Positions 1 through 9,855 of a stretch of DNA of 64,000 bases are shown here, piece after piece. Source of the stretch: Nostoc sp. TH1S01 (GTDB lineage: Bacteria > Cyanobacteriota > Cyanobacteriia > Cyanobacteriales > Nostocaceae). The position numbers and the translations under genes are program-made. The stretch covers positions 186,001-250,000 of the forward strand of contig JAGKSW010000018.1 of NCBI GenBank assembly GCA_018993265.1. The letters run 5' to 3'. The notes under the pieces are model-generated. The model was not told the origin of the DNA. It made no database searches and saw only the letters and a program-made list of their open reading frames with translations. Numbering within the stretch: position 1 is the first letter of the stretch; each line of letters begins with the position of its first letter.

Positions 1-1149
1 ACCATCTTTCTCTCCTTTTTCGCACTTATTTTTGCTGCTGTCGCAAGAGATATTTTCAAATATCATCCCTTTATCGTATTTGTCACCCCGAATAGATTCA
101 TAGGCTAACTGGTTTTTATAGCTAGCGCCTTCATTCAGGAACCAAACACGTACATTGTGCTTTTGTTTCAAAAATAGTTGAGAAAAGTCTACTTTCTGTG
201 CCTTGATTTGATCGGCGGGAATCGCCACACCATCTTTTTGTACTAAAGCTTGAAACTGGGGAAGTATAGATAAGAAATTTTGATCTTCTGACTTATCTTT
301 GATAGTGAGTCGCTTCATCGTACTCCAGTCACTAGCCTTTTTGGCAGCTTCTTGCGCTTCTAGGGAATACTTAGCCGCATTGTCTGCATCTAATTTAGCT
401 TGATTTCTAGTATCTTCAGCATCTTTAACTTGCTTGTCAGCATTTTCAGTGACAGTTTTCACTTGTTCGCTAGCTTGATTTCTAGCTTGTTCAGTTGTGG
501 TACGCTTACTTGTCGCATCACTCAACTTAGTATTTGCAGTGTTAAATTTAGTGGTTGCATCACTCAACTTGGTATTTGCAGCGTTAAATTTAGTGGTTGC
601 ATCACTCAACTTGGTATTTGCAGTATTAAAGGTTGTAGTAGCGTTAGTAACAGCTTGTTGTGCTGCACTTTTTTGAGCTTGAGTTTTAGCAGCGGCGAGG
701 CTGGCTTTCGCATCAGTTAAAGCCTTATTAGCTGCATCATATACTGTTTTGGCATCACCCAAAGTCTTATTAGCCGTATCATATACTGTTTTGGCATCAC
801 CCAAAGTCTTATTGGTCGCATCATACGCTGCTTTGGCCCCAATAAAATCTGCGTCTGCTTTTTGAAATGTCTGTTCAGCAGAAGTTAAAACCTTGATGGC
901 ATCTTGTTTAGCTTTTGTGGCGGCTTGTATAGTGTTTGTCAGTGTAGCTTCGGCTTTGTTGAGCGCATCTGCACTGTCTTTCGCATTTTTGGCAGCTATT
1001 GGCGCTTCCTTGATGGCTTGTTGAATGGTAGTTACTTTTGTAGATGTAGTATTGGTAGTTGTTGCACCTGCTGAACCCATACCGAACAATGTGTAAGTTA
1101 AAGTAGCAGCAGCAATCAGTCCAAAGCGGATTTTATGCATGTTTGTCAT
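1..1149 (-). CDS. secreted Ala/Lys/Thr-rich coiled-coil repeat protein, DUF4114-like end (3' end off window)
   Basis: An open frame of 383 codons runs from an ATG at 1149 (or 1140, three residues later) to the window edge without a stop, so the C terminus is missing. Residues 1-28 look like a signal peptide (MTNMHKIRFG, then a hydrophobic stretch ending near GSAGA). About residues 30-270 are almost only A, K, T, D, N and Q and contain 14-residue units (DAKTVYDTANKTLG, TKLSDATTKFNTAN), two heptads each, which suggests an extended coiled coil. The visible end reads VRVWFLNEGASYKNQLAY, which resembles the start of DUF4114 domains found in exported cyanobacterial proteins. Function is unknown; an envelope or extracellular structural role is inference. 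No convincing Shine-Dalgarno site lies before either ATG. Confidence 0.7.
   Translation of the reverse strand, partial: MTNMHKIRFGLIAAATLTYTLFGMGSAGATTTNTTSTKVTTIQQAIKEAPIAAKNAKDSADALNKAEATLTNTIQAATKAKQDAIKVLTSAEQTFQKADADFIGAKAAYDATNKTLGDAKTVYDTANKTLGDAKTVYDAANKALTDAKASLAAAKTQAQKSAAQQAVTNATTTFNTANTKLSDATTKFNAANTKLSDATTKFNTANTKLSDATSKRTTTEQARNQASEQVKTVTENADKQVKDAEDTRNQAKLDADNAAKYSLEAQEAAKKASDWSTMKRLTIKDKSEDQNFLSILPQFQALVQKDGVAIPADQIKAQKVDFSQLFLKQKHNVRVWFLNEGASYKNQLAYESIRGDKYDKGMIFENISCDSSKNKCEKGEKDG
535..632. repeat. 42-bp in-frame tandem repeat inside the coiled-coil gene
   Basis: About two and a third copies of a 42-bp unit (starting at aacttggtatttgcag) are nearly identical at the DNA level. 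They encode the 14-residue unit TKLSDATTKFNTAN. A second array of 42-bp units lies at about 720-835. Near-identity at silent positions suggests recent slippage expansion. Confidence 0.75.
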
Positions 1150-1869
1150 AGATATTGATACGCACTTAACTAAGTTTTGATTTCTTTTCATCAAGTAATG
1201 AAGTCTCAATCATTCACTTGATCACCGTTGGAAAATACTGGTTGTATAGTAGCTACTTTTTTTCGGGTAACTACTTTGTATCCCATGAATATTTTTAACG
1301 TCTATAGTTGAAAGTGGTTTTTGCAAAGTCTTTATAACGAAATATCAACTGAGCAAAGAGATATCATGATTTGGGAATAATTGTAATTTTCAAGTAAATG
1401 TTAGTTAGCTAAAATTAGTGAATATACAGATAAAATAAGCTGACAGTTTTGAGGAATTAACGTTCATCTCAGTAGTGATGAAATTACCATATTAATTAAT
1501 TTGGATAAGAGTAAATTAAACTCTATACATCAGATAAATAGGCTTTTGTTGTATAAAGTAGACTTCAAATTTAGGATTAAGTTAGATGTTGGAAAAAGAA
1601 CTTCTATAAAAAACTAGAGTAAATATATAGGATAATTTGGATTCTAGGATAAAGAACAATAGGTTTTTGCTATATAAAATTCAAAAAAACATAGCATTAG
1701 CTAGATTTCTCAGTAATTAACAATATTATTCTTGGCAATCAAAATATAAAAGCTGAATAATTACAGTGAAGATACAGAGAAAATCACTATATTTATTCAG
1801 CCTTCATAATTTATGTGCGTGTTTATTTTAGTGGAGAGGTCATCAATAAAGAGAGTAAAAATTTCAAAT
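1150..1869. other. AT-rich intergenic region
   Basis: About 720 bases with no supportable gene. It should hold the promoter of the minus-strand coiled-coil gene near 1150-1300. No clear terminator, repeat or RNA was seen. Confidence 0.6.
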
Positions 1870-3249
1870 CTACCCTACTGCTGCCGTTGACTGAGAATTC
1901 AGTCCATTCAAAATCTCCAACACTTCTTTTTCAAAAGCAACTTGAGCGCGATTAGTTTTACCACCTACATACAAGCGATCGCCTTTTTGTAATGCCCAAA
2001 TTTGCGAATGGGAGAAGTAACTCATCACGACACCCGCCATCAAAATGGCGAAACCAGCATAAACAATTGGTATGCCAGGATCAGATTTAATTTGTAAGCC
2101 AGTACTCCCAATCACTTCTATGATTTTTAGTTTTGTACCGTTGACTTCAGCAGCCATACCAGCACGCACCGTTGTAATTAGCTGACCTTTGCTGTCATAA
2201 ATTAACATCATGCCTTGCAGGTCTTTGGCAATTAAAGACACACCCTCACTCAAATCGGGTTTGGTAGGTATCCAAGTCCCCCACATCCGTCCCTGTTGCG
2301 GACTGGTATTCAATGCAGCCATTGGTAATTGAAACACCGGACTATTATTAAATTGGAATCGGACACCCGAAATTCCCCAATCGGCTTGATAGAAAGTTAC
2401 GCCACGATAACGCAGAGGTTGGTTGACGAAAATTGTCTTGCGGTCAACTTCTTTACCGTCATTATCTAACACAGACATATCGGAATAAAATTGGTCAATA
2501 CTGCCAGTAGGTGTGTATTCAATCCAAAACCGATTTACCCGCACTGACCAATCTTTTAAGTGTTTGGTATTTGACCAAGGGCCAGCATTGAGGATATTTT
2601 CTACCTGAAAGCGATCGCCACTCGGAATTTTTTCTTGGGCGGTAAATCCAGTCATGGAACCCCAAATACCACCTACAAGAATCGTGACAATCCCAATGTG
2701 TACAATAATCGGCCCAATACGTCCAATTATGCCTTTACGGGCGTAAAGAATATTATCTTTGTCTTGAAAAATTTTATAACGACGGTTTTGCAATAATGGA
2801 GCAAGAGAATTTAAAGAAGCAGTATCTAATTCTGCACTTAAAGCTAATTTTTGAAATTGTCGGGGTTCTTCGTAATATTTCCAACGTTGGGCAGCTTTTA
2901 AAGCTGGTAATTGCCGCGTGAAAGTACAAGCCGTTAAACTGCTACCAAACAAGATGAGTAACGCGTTAAACCACCAAGTATGATAAACACGATTTAATCC
3001 AACTGTTAAGATGACCTTCCAAGTTAGGAAACCAAACAAAGCTGGATGTTCTGGATAGTTAGTGCGATAGAAACTGGCTGACTGGTCTTGTTCAATTACA
3101 GTACCGCTAACGCTGAATAGGGCAATAATTAATAATAAGGCGATCGCTAATCGTAAGTCTGTCAGTACAGGCAAAACTTCTTTGCGGATGAATCGCCAAG
3201 GTGCTGACAACCAACTTGATTCTGTGGAGACTGAATTATCTAAAGTCAT
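1870..3249 (-). CDS. ccs1: cytochrome c biogenesis protein Ccs1/ResB
   Basis: 459 residues, the usual length for cyanobacterial and plastid Ccs1. It acts in system II cytochrome c maturation in the thylakoid membrane, where with CcsA it delivers haem and keeps apocytochrome cysteines reduced. Visible features: three N-terminal membrane segments (about residues 35-55, 88-108 and 178-198, the last reading [19 protein letters not shown] with the conserved His), a large lumenal domain with the family motif [16 protein letters not shown], and a fourth segment near residue 390-410 ([20 protein letters not shown]). Its ATG is 3 bases after the ccdA stop, so the two form one operon with ccdA first. 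Confidence 0.93.
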   Translation of the reverse strand: MTLDNSVSTESSWLSAPWRFIRKEVLPVLTDLRLAIALLLIIALFSVSGTVIEQDQSASFYRTNYPEHPALFGFLTWKVILTVGLNRVYHTWWFNALLILFGSSLTACTFTRQLPALKAAQRWKYYEEPRQFQKLALSAELDTASLNSLAPLLQNRRYKIFQDKDNILYARKGIIGRIGPIIVHIGIVTILVGGIWGSMTGFTAQEKIPSGDRFQVENILNAGPWSNTKHLKDWSVRVNRFWIEYTPTGSIDQFYSDMSVLDNDGKEVDRKTIFVNQPLRYRGVTFYQADWGISGVRFQFNNSPVFQLPMAALNTSPQQGRMWGTWIPTKPDLSEGVSLIAKDLQGMMLIYDSKGQLITTVRAGMAAEVNGTKLKIIEVIGSTGLQIKSDPGIPIVYAGFAILMAGVVMSYFSHSQIWALQKGDRLYVGGKTNRAQVAFEKEVLEILNGLNSQSTAAVG

Positions 3250-3252
3250 GGG

Positions 3253-3993
3253 TTACAAACTGCCAAAGGGAATGCGAGAAATCAGAGAAAAAACACCAAA
3301 TCCTACCAATAGCGCCCCACTGACTGGGTTAATCCAACCAGACCAACGACGCAACTCCAGCAGTTTTTTGATCGCAGCGGTAAAAGTACCTGCCAAAATT
3401 AATGGTGCTACATACCCTGCTGTATAAGACAGTAACAAAACAGCGCCTAAAATTAAGTCTTGTGTGCTGGCAACCCAAGTGAGTAAACTCGCTAAAACAG
3501 GGGTGCTACAAGGAGAAGCCACTAAACCAAAAGTTAAGCCAAGAGAATAAGAACGCACTCCTGGCGGTAAATCTTGAGAAATCCAATTTGTCTCGCCCAA
3601 AGAAGGAAATTGTAAGGGCAATGCTTCAAGTAAGTTCAGCCCCATAATAATGGCGATGACACTCACAATAATGGGTAAACCAACTCCAATTTGCCCGTAA
3701 ACTTTGCCGACTAAACCAGCTATGATACCCATACCAGCCAGGGTAGTTGCCAATCCTAATGCAAACCAAGTAGACTGGGCTACTGCTTGTAGGCGGCTTT
3801 TCGCTTCATAGCCTCCGATGTAGCCGATAGTAATGGGTAGCATTGACAACATACAGGGAGTTAAGCTGGTGAGTAAGCCAGCCAGAAAAATAATCCCAAC
3901 ACTCAACAAACTTAAGTGTGTCAGTTGGTTAGCAACTAAATTGTTGGCAAATTGTTCGAGTTGGTAAATTTGAGTTTGTAAAGTCTCCAACAT
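3253..3993 (-). CDS. ccdA: thiol:disulfide transporter CcdA
   Basis: 246 residues with six predicted membrane helices. CcdA passes reducing equivalents from stromal or cytoplasmic thioredoxin across the membrane to the cytochrome c maturation machinery. The two redox cysteines sit in TPCMLSMLP (C47) and SPCSTPVLA (C162), both in the PC context conserved in the family. The start at 3993 gives a normal soluble N-terminal tail before the first helix. It is directly followed by ccs1 with a 3-base gap. An inverted repeat lies upstream at 4164-4191. Confidence 0.93.
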   Translation of the reverse strand: MLETLQTQIYQLEQFANNLVANQLTHLSLLSVGIIFLAGLLTSLTPCMLSMLPITIGYIGGYEAKSRLQAVAQSTWFALGLATTLAGMGIIAGLVGKVYGQIGVGLPIIVSVIAIIMGLNLLEALPLQFPSLGETNWISQDLPPGVRSYSLGLTFGLVASPCSTPVLASLLTWVASTQDLILGAVLLLSYTAGYVAPLILAGTFTAAIKKLLELRRWSGWINPVSGALLVGFGVFSLISRIPFGSL

Positions 3994-4163
3994 AAGGCGT
4001 TTTTAGGGAAAAAATGCTTGATATGCTTGAATTCTAGCTCACTTAACCAGACGAAAGAGCAAGCAAAGAACACGGATGCAGAAAATAAAAGAAAGTGAAA
4101 TGGTATGACACTACAAATCAATACTTCATCATTTCCTGATTTTCCCGAAAATAAGCCAAAGTA

Positions 4164-4191
4164 GTAGAGACGTTGTATACAACGTCTCTAC
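4164..4191. repeat. 28-bp perfect palindrome (GTAGAGACGTTG family)
   Basis: The arms GTAGAGACGTTGTA and its exact complement meet without a loop. It lies between the sucD-like stop and the ccdA start. Related but less perfect copies occur at 29957-29984, 31115-31143 and 62571-62594. It has no T-tract, so it is a dispersed repeat rather than a classical terminator, although it could act as a transcript end. Confidence 0.8.
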
Positions 4192-4264
4192 TTGGGTGGG
4201 AGTAGCAATACTATCTTTCTTTTATCACTCTGGGAAAAGAAAAATATTCACTTGAGTGCATTTT

Positions 4265-5161
4265 TTAACTAACAGCCAGGACTTTCAACTCATTTCTGAC
4301 CAATTCCGGAATCAACGAAGGACGTTCAGCTACAGGAACTTCTGCTTCTTTGAAGGCTGTTAATTTACTTTGGGCTGTACCAAAATTAGGGTCACGGCCA
4401 ATCACTGCGGCTAGAGTACCAGTTTGTTGCCAGTTTTTCACTGGTGGTACTTGTCTACCTGCAATATAGGCAATGACTGGTTTATCAATTGCTTCCGTAA
4501 TATATCGGGCTGCGGCTTCTTCACTACCACCGCCGGGTTGACCAACTAACACGATCGCTTCTGTATTTTCATCTTCATCGAGAATTTGCAGCCATTGCAA
4601 GAATGATGAACCCACAATGGCATCACTGCCAATACTCACACTAATTGATTGTCCTAAACCAGCTTTGGTTAATTCCCTAGCAACTTCGTAGGTTAAAGTG
4701 CTGCTGCGGCTAACAATTCCCACAGGGCCAGGTGTATAAAATTCACTTGGTTGTGTGCCTAAAAGAATTTTTCCAGGGACAATGATTCCGGGACTGTTCG
4801 GCCCGACAATCAAAGTTTCACAAGCTTCGGCTTTGCGGAGTAATTGCACCATATCTAATGGTGGCATTCCCGCCGAGATAATCATAATTTGACGAATGTT
4901 AGAGGCGATCGCTTCTAAAGCAGCATCTAATACTTGGTAAGGGTGAACACAGATAATTGTGGTGTCAATTGATCCAAACTGTGAGACAACTTCTTCAACT
5001 AAATCAAAAACTGGCAAATCGTATTGTTTTTGTCCACCGAAACCAGGATTAACACCAGCAACCAAATTTGTCCCATAAGCTCGCATTTGCACAATATTAG
5101 TTGCTGAAATAAATTCACTAAAACCTTGGATGATGACTTTACTATCTGGCGTTAAGTTCAT
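4265..5161 (-). CDS. succinyl-CoA synthetase alpha subunit-like protein lacking the catalytic histidine
   Basis: 298 residues, colinear with SucD. The N-terminal CoA-binding domain is recognisable (VIIQGFSE, AYGTNLVAGVNPGFGG), as are GPNSPGIIVPG and PVGIVSRSSTLTYE. Real SucD carries a phosphorylated His in a KRMGHAGA motif and a supporting Glu in GEIGG. Here the aligned stretches read KNWQQTGTL (Gln at 246) and VGQPGGG (Gln at 208), so both residues are replaced. GPNCPG is GPNSPG and SRSGT is SRSST. It lies 117 bases downstream of the beta-like gene, in the same direction. Either it no longer makes succinyl-CoA by the phosphohistidine route, or it is a CoA-binding protein with another role. 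The fold assignment is secure, the function is not. Confidence 0.85.
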   Translation of the reverse strand: MNLTPDSKVIIQGFSEFISATNIVQMRAYGTNLVAGVNPGFGGQKQYDLPVFDLVEEVVSQFGSIDTTIICVHPYQVLDAALEAIASNIRQIMIISAGMPPLDMVQLLRKAEACETLIVGPNSPGIIVPGKILLGTQPSEFYTPGPVGIVSRSSTLTYEVARELTKAGLGQSISVSIGSDAIVGSSFLQWLQILDEDENTEAIVLVGQPGGGSEEAAARYITEAIDKPVIAYIAGRQVPPVKNWQQTGTLAAVIGRDPNFGTAQSKLTAFKEAEVPVAERPSLIPELVRNELKVLAVS

Positions 5162-5278
5162 AAAAATTATGAAGTGTGAAGCGTGAAGTATGAAGTGTAA
5201 AAGATAAATTGCCGACTTTATCCTGAGATCAGTACTAGCCTAATAACTAATGACAAATGACCATTGACCATTGACAAC
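5162..5278. repeat. short tandem repeats between the sucC-like and sucD-like genes
   Basis: Two short repeat tracts: degenerate GAAGTGTGAA units at about 5168-5200 and degenerate AATGACCATTG units at about 5248-5278. Short tandemly repeated sequences of this kind are typical spacers in Nostoc-type genomes. No gene is present. Confidence 0.6.
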
Positions 5279-6478
5279 TTACTTAACCTTGACACGTTGA
5301 TAAGTAACTGGTTTAGCGAGGCGAACAGCTTGTGCTACGGCTTCATCTAAATCTTCGACTAATACAAGTTCACCTTGATTTTCAATACTGGCTAATAAAT
5401 CTTGCGCCACATTCAACTCTGAACCAGCTAACCGGACAACCAAGTAGGGAATATGGGACTCCCGACGATTGCGACTATGATAATCTTGCATAAATTTGGC
5501 AATGACTTGGGCGGCGGTTTCGGCTTGGGGGATACTACCAAGCAGGTTAATCAAAATCACTTGAATGCTTTTGTCAGCTGCGAGGAGATTCAGACCTTTA
5601 GCTAAGCGATCGCCAAAACTTGTCGGTGAAGTGTCTGTTAACAAACCATGTCGCAGATTCAATGGATGACTCGGTTTACCCCCAAGACTGGCGATTAAAT
5701 CAAAGGTAGCCATAATCGAACCCGCACCATTTCCCAGAATTCCGATTTTGCCTTGAGTTTCGCTACCATTCAAGTCTTTTAATTTGCCGTTATTTTTATT
5801 ACTGCTGTGACGGTTACTAATTTTTGCTGCTAATTCAGCCAGTTCTGGATGACGACCAATAGCCCGTTCGTTAATGCTGACTTTACCATTTAGCGCCATC
5901 ACTTCATCTGCGGCATTAACTGCGAGAGGATTAATTTCTACTAAGTCTAAATCTTTTTGGATAAATAACTCATACATCTTTTCCACAACGTCGCTGACTG
6001 ACTGCATCAGCCCCCCTTGCAGTCCCATTTTTAAAGCTAGTCGCCGCGCATAAAAAGGCGAAAATTCTTGTTCTACCACAACATACTGTAATTTCTCACC
6101 CGCTGATTCCCAATCAATATTTGCTTCTTTACACCCTAAAAGTACTGGTCGGCAAACAGCGGTGTCTAAAACTACTGCTAAATAAAATTCTTGTTTGCTA
6201 TCATATTTGGCCTCTGCCAATATAACTTCAGGTAACTCACCCCAAATTGGCAAATTAAAAATAGTTTGAGCTGCGGCGATCGCATCAATAGTTGTTTCGA
6301 CAATCCTCACTCCACCAGCATGAATCCTTTCGCCTGCATATACTTGGGATTTGAGGACAATTGGATAGCGAATTTTTAAGCGTTTGAGATCCGTAGGATG
6401 ATCAATTCTTTGAGAAGGTAAGACAGGAATACCTATGTTCCCAAACCATTCTTTAACTTGATATTCTAATAAATCCAT
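5279..6478 (-). CDS. succinyl-CoA synthetase beta subunit-like ATP-grasp protein with degenerate C-terminal loops
   Basis: 399 residues starting MDLLEYQVKEWF, the canonical SucC opening. The ATP-grasp domain is recognisable, including VLKSQVYAGERIHAGGV and DLVEINPLAV with the conserved Glu near residue 197. The C-terminal ligase domain has diverged: the glycine-rich GGGA loop is replaced by LNLRHGLLTDT, and the usual NIFGGI motif reads NLLGSI. These are the loops that meet CoA and phosphate in the real enzyme. The gene is the first of a two-gene operon with the sucD-like gene, which has also lost active-site residues, so the two have probably diverged together as a complex. Confidence 0.85.
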   Translation of the reverse strand: MDLLEYQVKEWFGNIGIPVLPSQRIDHPTDLKRLKIRYPIVLKSQVYAGERIHAGGVRIVETTIDAIAAAQTIFNLPIWGELPEVILAEAKYDSKQEFYLAVVLDTAVCRPVLLGCKEANIDWESAGEKLQYVVVEQEFSPFYARRLALKMGLQGGLMQSVSDVVEKMYELFIQKDLDLVEINPLAVNAADEVMALNGKVSINERAIGRHPELAELAAKISNRHSSNKNNGKLKDLNGSETQGKIGILGNGAGSIMATFDLIASLGGKPSHPLNLRHGLLTDTSPTSFGDRLAKGLNLLAADKSIQVILINLLGSIPQAETAAQVIAKFMQDYHSRNRRESHIPYLVVRLAGSELNVAQDLLASIENQGELVLVEDLDEAVAQAVRLAKPVTYQRVKVK

Positions 6479-7300
6479 CGTTATGCACCTTTGTTTGCCA
6501 CTATCAACAGTATTTTTGTGGTGCTGTTGTTTCTTTTTTACAGCAGCATAATTGCAGAAGCAAGTCTAGTTCATCTGTATACATTAATTTTTTATGGATC
6601 AATTCTATCGAATTCAGCAAATGCCGCAATTGAATTTATAGCGTTAATCTATATAACTAAATTAATATAATGTCACCAAGATTATCAGTGAAATTGACAG
6701 CATATAACAAAATTCGCTGTTGTGTCAAAAATTTAGCCTGAGTAAGTTTCCTCTATACTTTAAGATATTTTGTAAAGAATGCAACATTTATACTTGACTG
6801 AACAACTGACTTCAATAACAGTGCGATCGCTGCTGATGTTTTTTCATACTTGAGGCTGTTAACAAATCAGTTAAGATTGTGATAAACATAAGACACGTAG
6901 TGTTTTCTTATAGTATAAAAACCTTTTAAATGTCAAAATTTTATTCTTCTCGATTTTTTATTGGCAATTACTTTTTATCTATATATAATTCAATCTTCAT
7001 CCGCTAAAATTCAGCATAAATTCTGTACTAATAAGAAATGAATGTATGTTAAAAGACTAGACTAAAGTAAAGCTTTAACAGTCTAAAATAAGTGGCGTGT
7101 TTGCAGCAGTGAAGAATTAATTTTAAAGATTGAATTATTACTTAGGGATTTTTATTCTAATCCTAATTAGTGAATTCGCGCAGGTCAAAAAAGCAAATCG
7201 AAAAAATACGAATAATCACTGATATTAGATTTGCCCATAACAGCCAAAATTTATGTTAGAAAGTTGGTCTATTTTATTTTTGGCTGTGGTTGGTTAAATT
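6479..7300. other. intergenic region between divergent genes
   Basis: About 820 AT-rich bases between the minus-strand sucC-like gene and the plus-strand coiled-coil gene. It must carry both promoters. One HIP1-type site occurs near 6823. No reading frame, repeat or RNA structure could be supported. Confidence 0.6.
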
Positions 7301-9175
7301 GTGCATCTGGATTCAAAAAACACAAGCGATTCATTTATTTCTCTCAAAGATAAAAAAACAATTATAGATAATCAGCGGGAACGCTCTATGAAAGTAGCAG
7401 TCCAGCAGGAAGATTTACAACTGTTAGCTAGAACTTTGCAAGAACAACTTCTGGCACAAGTTCCATCGGGTAAAGTCTTCCAAATTAGGTGTGCTGTCAA
7501 CAAAGACGAATTAATGATTCTGATTCAACATCCAGTTGGACTCACGGTTAACGCCGAACAAGTCTTTGCAGTTCTTGAGGATGCACTCCAGTCTCTACCA
7601 ACCTACAGGGAGCAACGGGTACAATGTTTTCTCAGAGTAACCAGCGAAAAGCTTCCCTATGCCAAGCGTATAATTACGATCAAGCAAAGAGAAGAAGAGT
7701 TGAAGATATGGGAAGTTGGGAATACAGAAAAGTTTGCTGATTCTGCTTCATTTCCTACCAGTAACTCATTCTCTGAGGCGACAAATACTCATTCTGCATT
7801 TATTGAAGAAACTTTAGAAGATTCAGAAGCAGAAATACCTTATGATCCCCTAGCGGATGCACCAGATTTAACTAAGATTCGCCGCAAACCTTTTTTAGTT
7901 GTCTCACCACTGTTGCTGGGTGTAAGTTTGCTGGTGATTGTTGTTTCAGGAGTAAGTGGTTATTTATTAACTCTGCCTTGTGTGAGGTCTGAGTGTAAAG
8001 AGTTAGAAACTGCAACGCATCTGAAAACAGAATCTCGCCAACTGATGTATCGTGCGAAGTCAGAAAACGAATTAACCAGAGTTAAACAACAACTAGAGGC
8101 GGCTAGCGCGGCGTTGAATGTCATTCCTCAGTGGTCTCCCCGCCATCAACAAGCCGAGGAACTCAAAACTATCTTGGCTGCACAGTTAGACAAAATTAAT
8201 CAAGTAGTAACAGCTTTACAAGCAGGTGCGGCGGCTGAACAAAAAACCCAAACAGCCACCAATAGTTTAGAGGAATTACAAGCCAGACAACACCTGTGGC
8301 GACAAGCGATCGTCCCGTTAGAGACAGTTAATCCCAATAGCGAACTTTATAATTTCATCCAGCCAAAATTACTGAGGTATCGGCTTAACTTACAAACTGT
8401 TAATAAAGATTTACTTGCTCAAGAACAATGGTTGAAAAAACTCACAGCCGCTAAGGGGGTAGCTAGTGTAGCGATGAAGTGGCAAAGTTCTGCCAAATCC
8501 TTAAGAGAATGGCAAAAGGTACAGTCTACTTGGCAAGTTGCTGTTAACGCTTTGAATATAATTCCGCAAACTAGCCCAGCTTATCCTCAAGCACAAAAGT
8601 TATTAATAGAATATAGACCACAATTAGCTAAGGCACGCGATCGCGCCACCTTAGAAGAATTAGCAGCGAAAAGCTACTTCCAAGCAATTAACATTGCTAA
8701 ACAAGCCAAAGCCTACGAAAAACTTAACCAATGGCAAGCCGCCGCCGCATACTGGGAGCAGGCGTTACAGACAGCTAAAAATATTTCTCAAGATAGCTTG
8801 TACTATACCCAAGCACAAAGTCTAATTGCACCTTATTCTGAAGGACTCAAGCAAGCGCAAGCAAAAGTCCAACAGATGAATACTTGGCAACAAACCCGCC
8901 TTGATTTAAATAAAACTTGTACTGGTGAAATACGGATTTGTACTTTCACCTTAAACTACACAGGAATTATTGTGAGAACTACACCTGAATATGAACAAGC
9001 TATTCAAGGTGAGTTATCACCAGCTAATCCTGAAAATCCCAATCCTACTAATGAAACTAGTCATTGGCAAGCTTTGCAAGAAGCTCTCACTGTCATTAGT
9101 GAGAATGCTAATTTACCCATAGTCATCTACAATTCCCAAGGACAAGAAATTTATGTCCGAACATCGGGCGGTTAA
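7301..9175 (+). CDS. membrane-anchored coiled-coil/TPR-like protein of unknown function
   Basis: The longest frame starts at GTG 7301 (624 residues). An ATG at 7388 (MKVAVQQEDLQ), preceded by a purine-rich GCGGGA, is at least as likely and gives 595 residues. The N-terminal 100 residues form a compact domain (LLARTLQEQL, QHPVGLTVNAEQVF). An acidic linker follows, then one clear membrane helix at about residues 200-225 (LLLGVSLLVIVVSGVSGYLL). The rest is helical, with repeated blocks of the type W...A...L..I....P.Y..AQ.L, resembling degenerate TPRs, and ends in a small domain containing LPIVIYNSQGQEIYV. I do not recognise a named family; a scaffold at the membrane is inference. Confidence 0.75.
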   Translation: MHLDSKNTSDSFISLKDKKTIIDNQRERSMKVAVQQEDLQLLARTLQEQLLAQVPSGKVFQIRCAVNKDELMILIQHPVGLTVNAEQVFAVLEDALQSLPTYREQRVQCFLRVTSEKLPYAKRIITIKQREEELKIWEVGNTEKFADSASFPTSNSFSEATNTHSAFIEETLEDSEAEIPYDPLADAPDLTKIRRKPFLVVSPLLLGVSLLVIVVSGVSGYLLTLPCVRSECKELETATHLKTESRQLMYRAKSENELTRVKQQLEAASAALNVIPQWSPRHQQAEELKTILAAQLDKINQVVTALQAGAAAEQKTQTATNSLEELQARQHLWRQAIVPLETVNPNSELYNFIQPKLLRYRLNLQTVNKDLLAQEQWLKKLTAAKGVASVAMKWQSSAKSLREWQKVQSTWQVAVNALNIIPQTSPAYPQAQKLLIEYRPQLAKARDRATLEELAAKSYFQAINIAKQAKAYEKLNQWQAAAAYWEQALQTAKNISQDSLYYTQAQSLIAPYSEGLKQAQAKVQQMNTWQQTRLDLNKTCTGEIRICTFTLNYTGIIVRTTPEYEQAIQGELSPANPENPNPTNETSHWQALQEALTVISENANLPIVIYNSQGQEIYVRTSGG

Positions 9176-9255
9176 CCTGTTGGCTTTTGCTAAGTAATAA
9201 AATTAGCCAAGAAACGTGATTTTGTACAGTCTGTTAATCCCTTACAATAACTGCA

Positions 9256-9855
9256 TTAGTAAGGAGTTCCTTTTTCTCTTCTTTGTCGGTGTAATGCTTC
9301 TTCGTACCACTCCAATTCATCTAAAAATTGACCAACTCTCTTGGTCAAGCTTGCTTCTTGTGGAGTACCTAACTCATCCAAAGAATCTTTAATTTTGGAT
9401 ATAGCAAACATAGTTGAAATAGTTACCATTCCCATCTCCCCTAGAAACGAGCGTAACTGTATAGCCGCGCGTACTCCACCAAAACCCCCAACGGAGTAGG
9501 AGACAATACCAGTCGGACGGAAATAGTATTCTTCTAGATAATGATCCATCAGATTACTCAACCCTGGCTGAATAGAATGGTTGTATTCTCCGGTAATCAC
9601 GACAAAACCATCAGCTGTGCGGATATGTTCTGCGAGTTCTGTCATCTTTGTCGGGGCTTGACCTGCTTCATACTCCTTATACATTCGGTCTAAGATGCCA
9701 AAGTCATATTCCTTTGCATCGACAAAAATTACCTCATGGTTTCTTTGGTGGAGTTGATTAATTATGAATCTAGCGGCTTTGATACCTTGGCGAGCGCTCC
9801 TATAAGAACCATAGAAAACTAATGTTTTAAACATACACCCAATCTCTACAGACAA
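9256..9855 (-). CDS. NADPH-dependent FMN reductase family flavoprotein
   Basis: Flavodoxin-fold reductase of the FMN_red family. The motif GEYNHSIQPGLSNLMDHY (about residues 90-107) is the family's flavin and dimer signature, and the N-terminal VFYGSYRS binds the FMN phosphate. Two starts are possible: ATG 9855 (199 residues) or ATG 9834 (MFKTLVFYGSYR, 192 residues). The second sits right before the first beta strand and is more usual. Likely role: two-electron reduction of quinones, chromate or flavins in the cytoplasm; the substrate cannot be told from sequence. It is a single gene convergent with the upstream plus-strand gene. Confidence 0.85.
   Translation of the reverse strand: MSVEIGCMFKTLVFYGSYRSARQGIKAARFIINQLHQRNHEVIFVDAKEYDFGILDRMYKEYEAGQAPTKMTELAEHIRTADGFVVITGEYNHSIQPGLSNLMDHYLEEYYFRPTGIVSYSVGGFGGVRAAIQLRSFLGEMGMVTISTMFAISKIKDSLDELGTPQEASLTKRVGQFLDELEWYEEALHRQRREKGTPY

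Noticed and set aside
3936-4121. 61-codon minus-strand frame upstream of ccdA
   Set aside because: It overlaps the ccdA start in another frame and is a hydrophobic shadow with no family.
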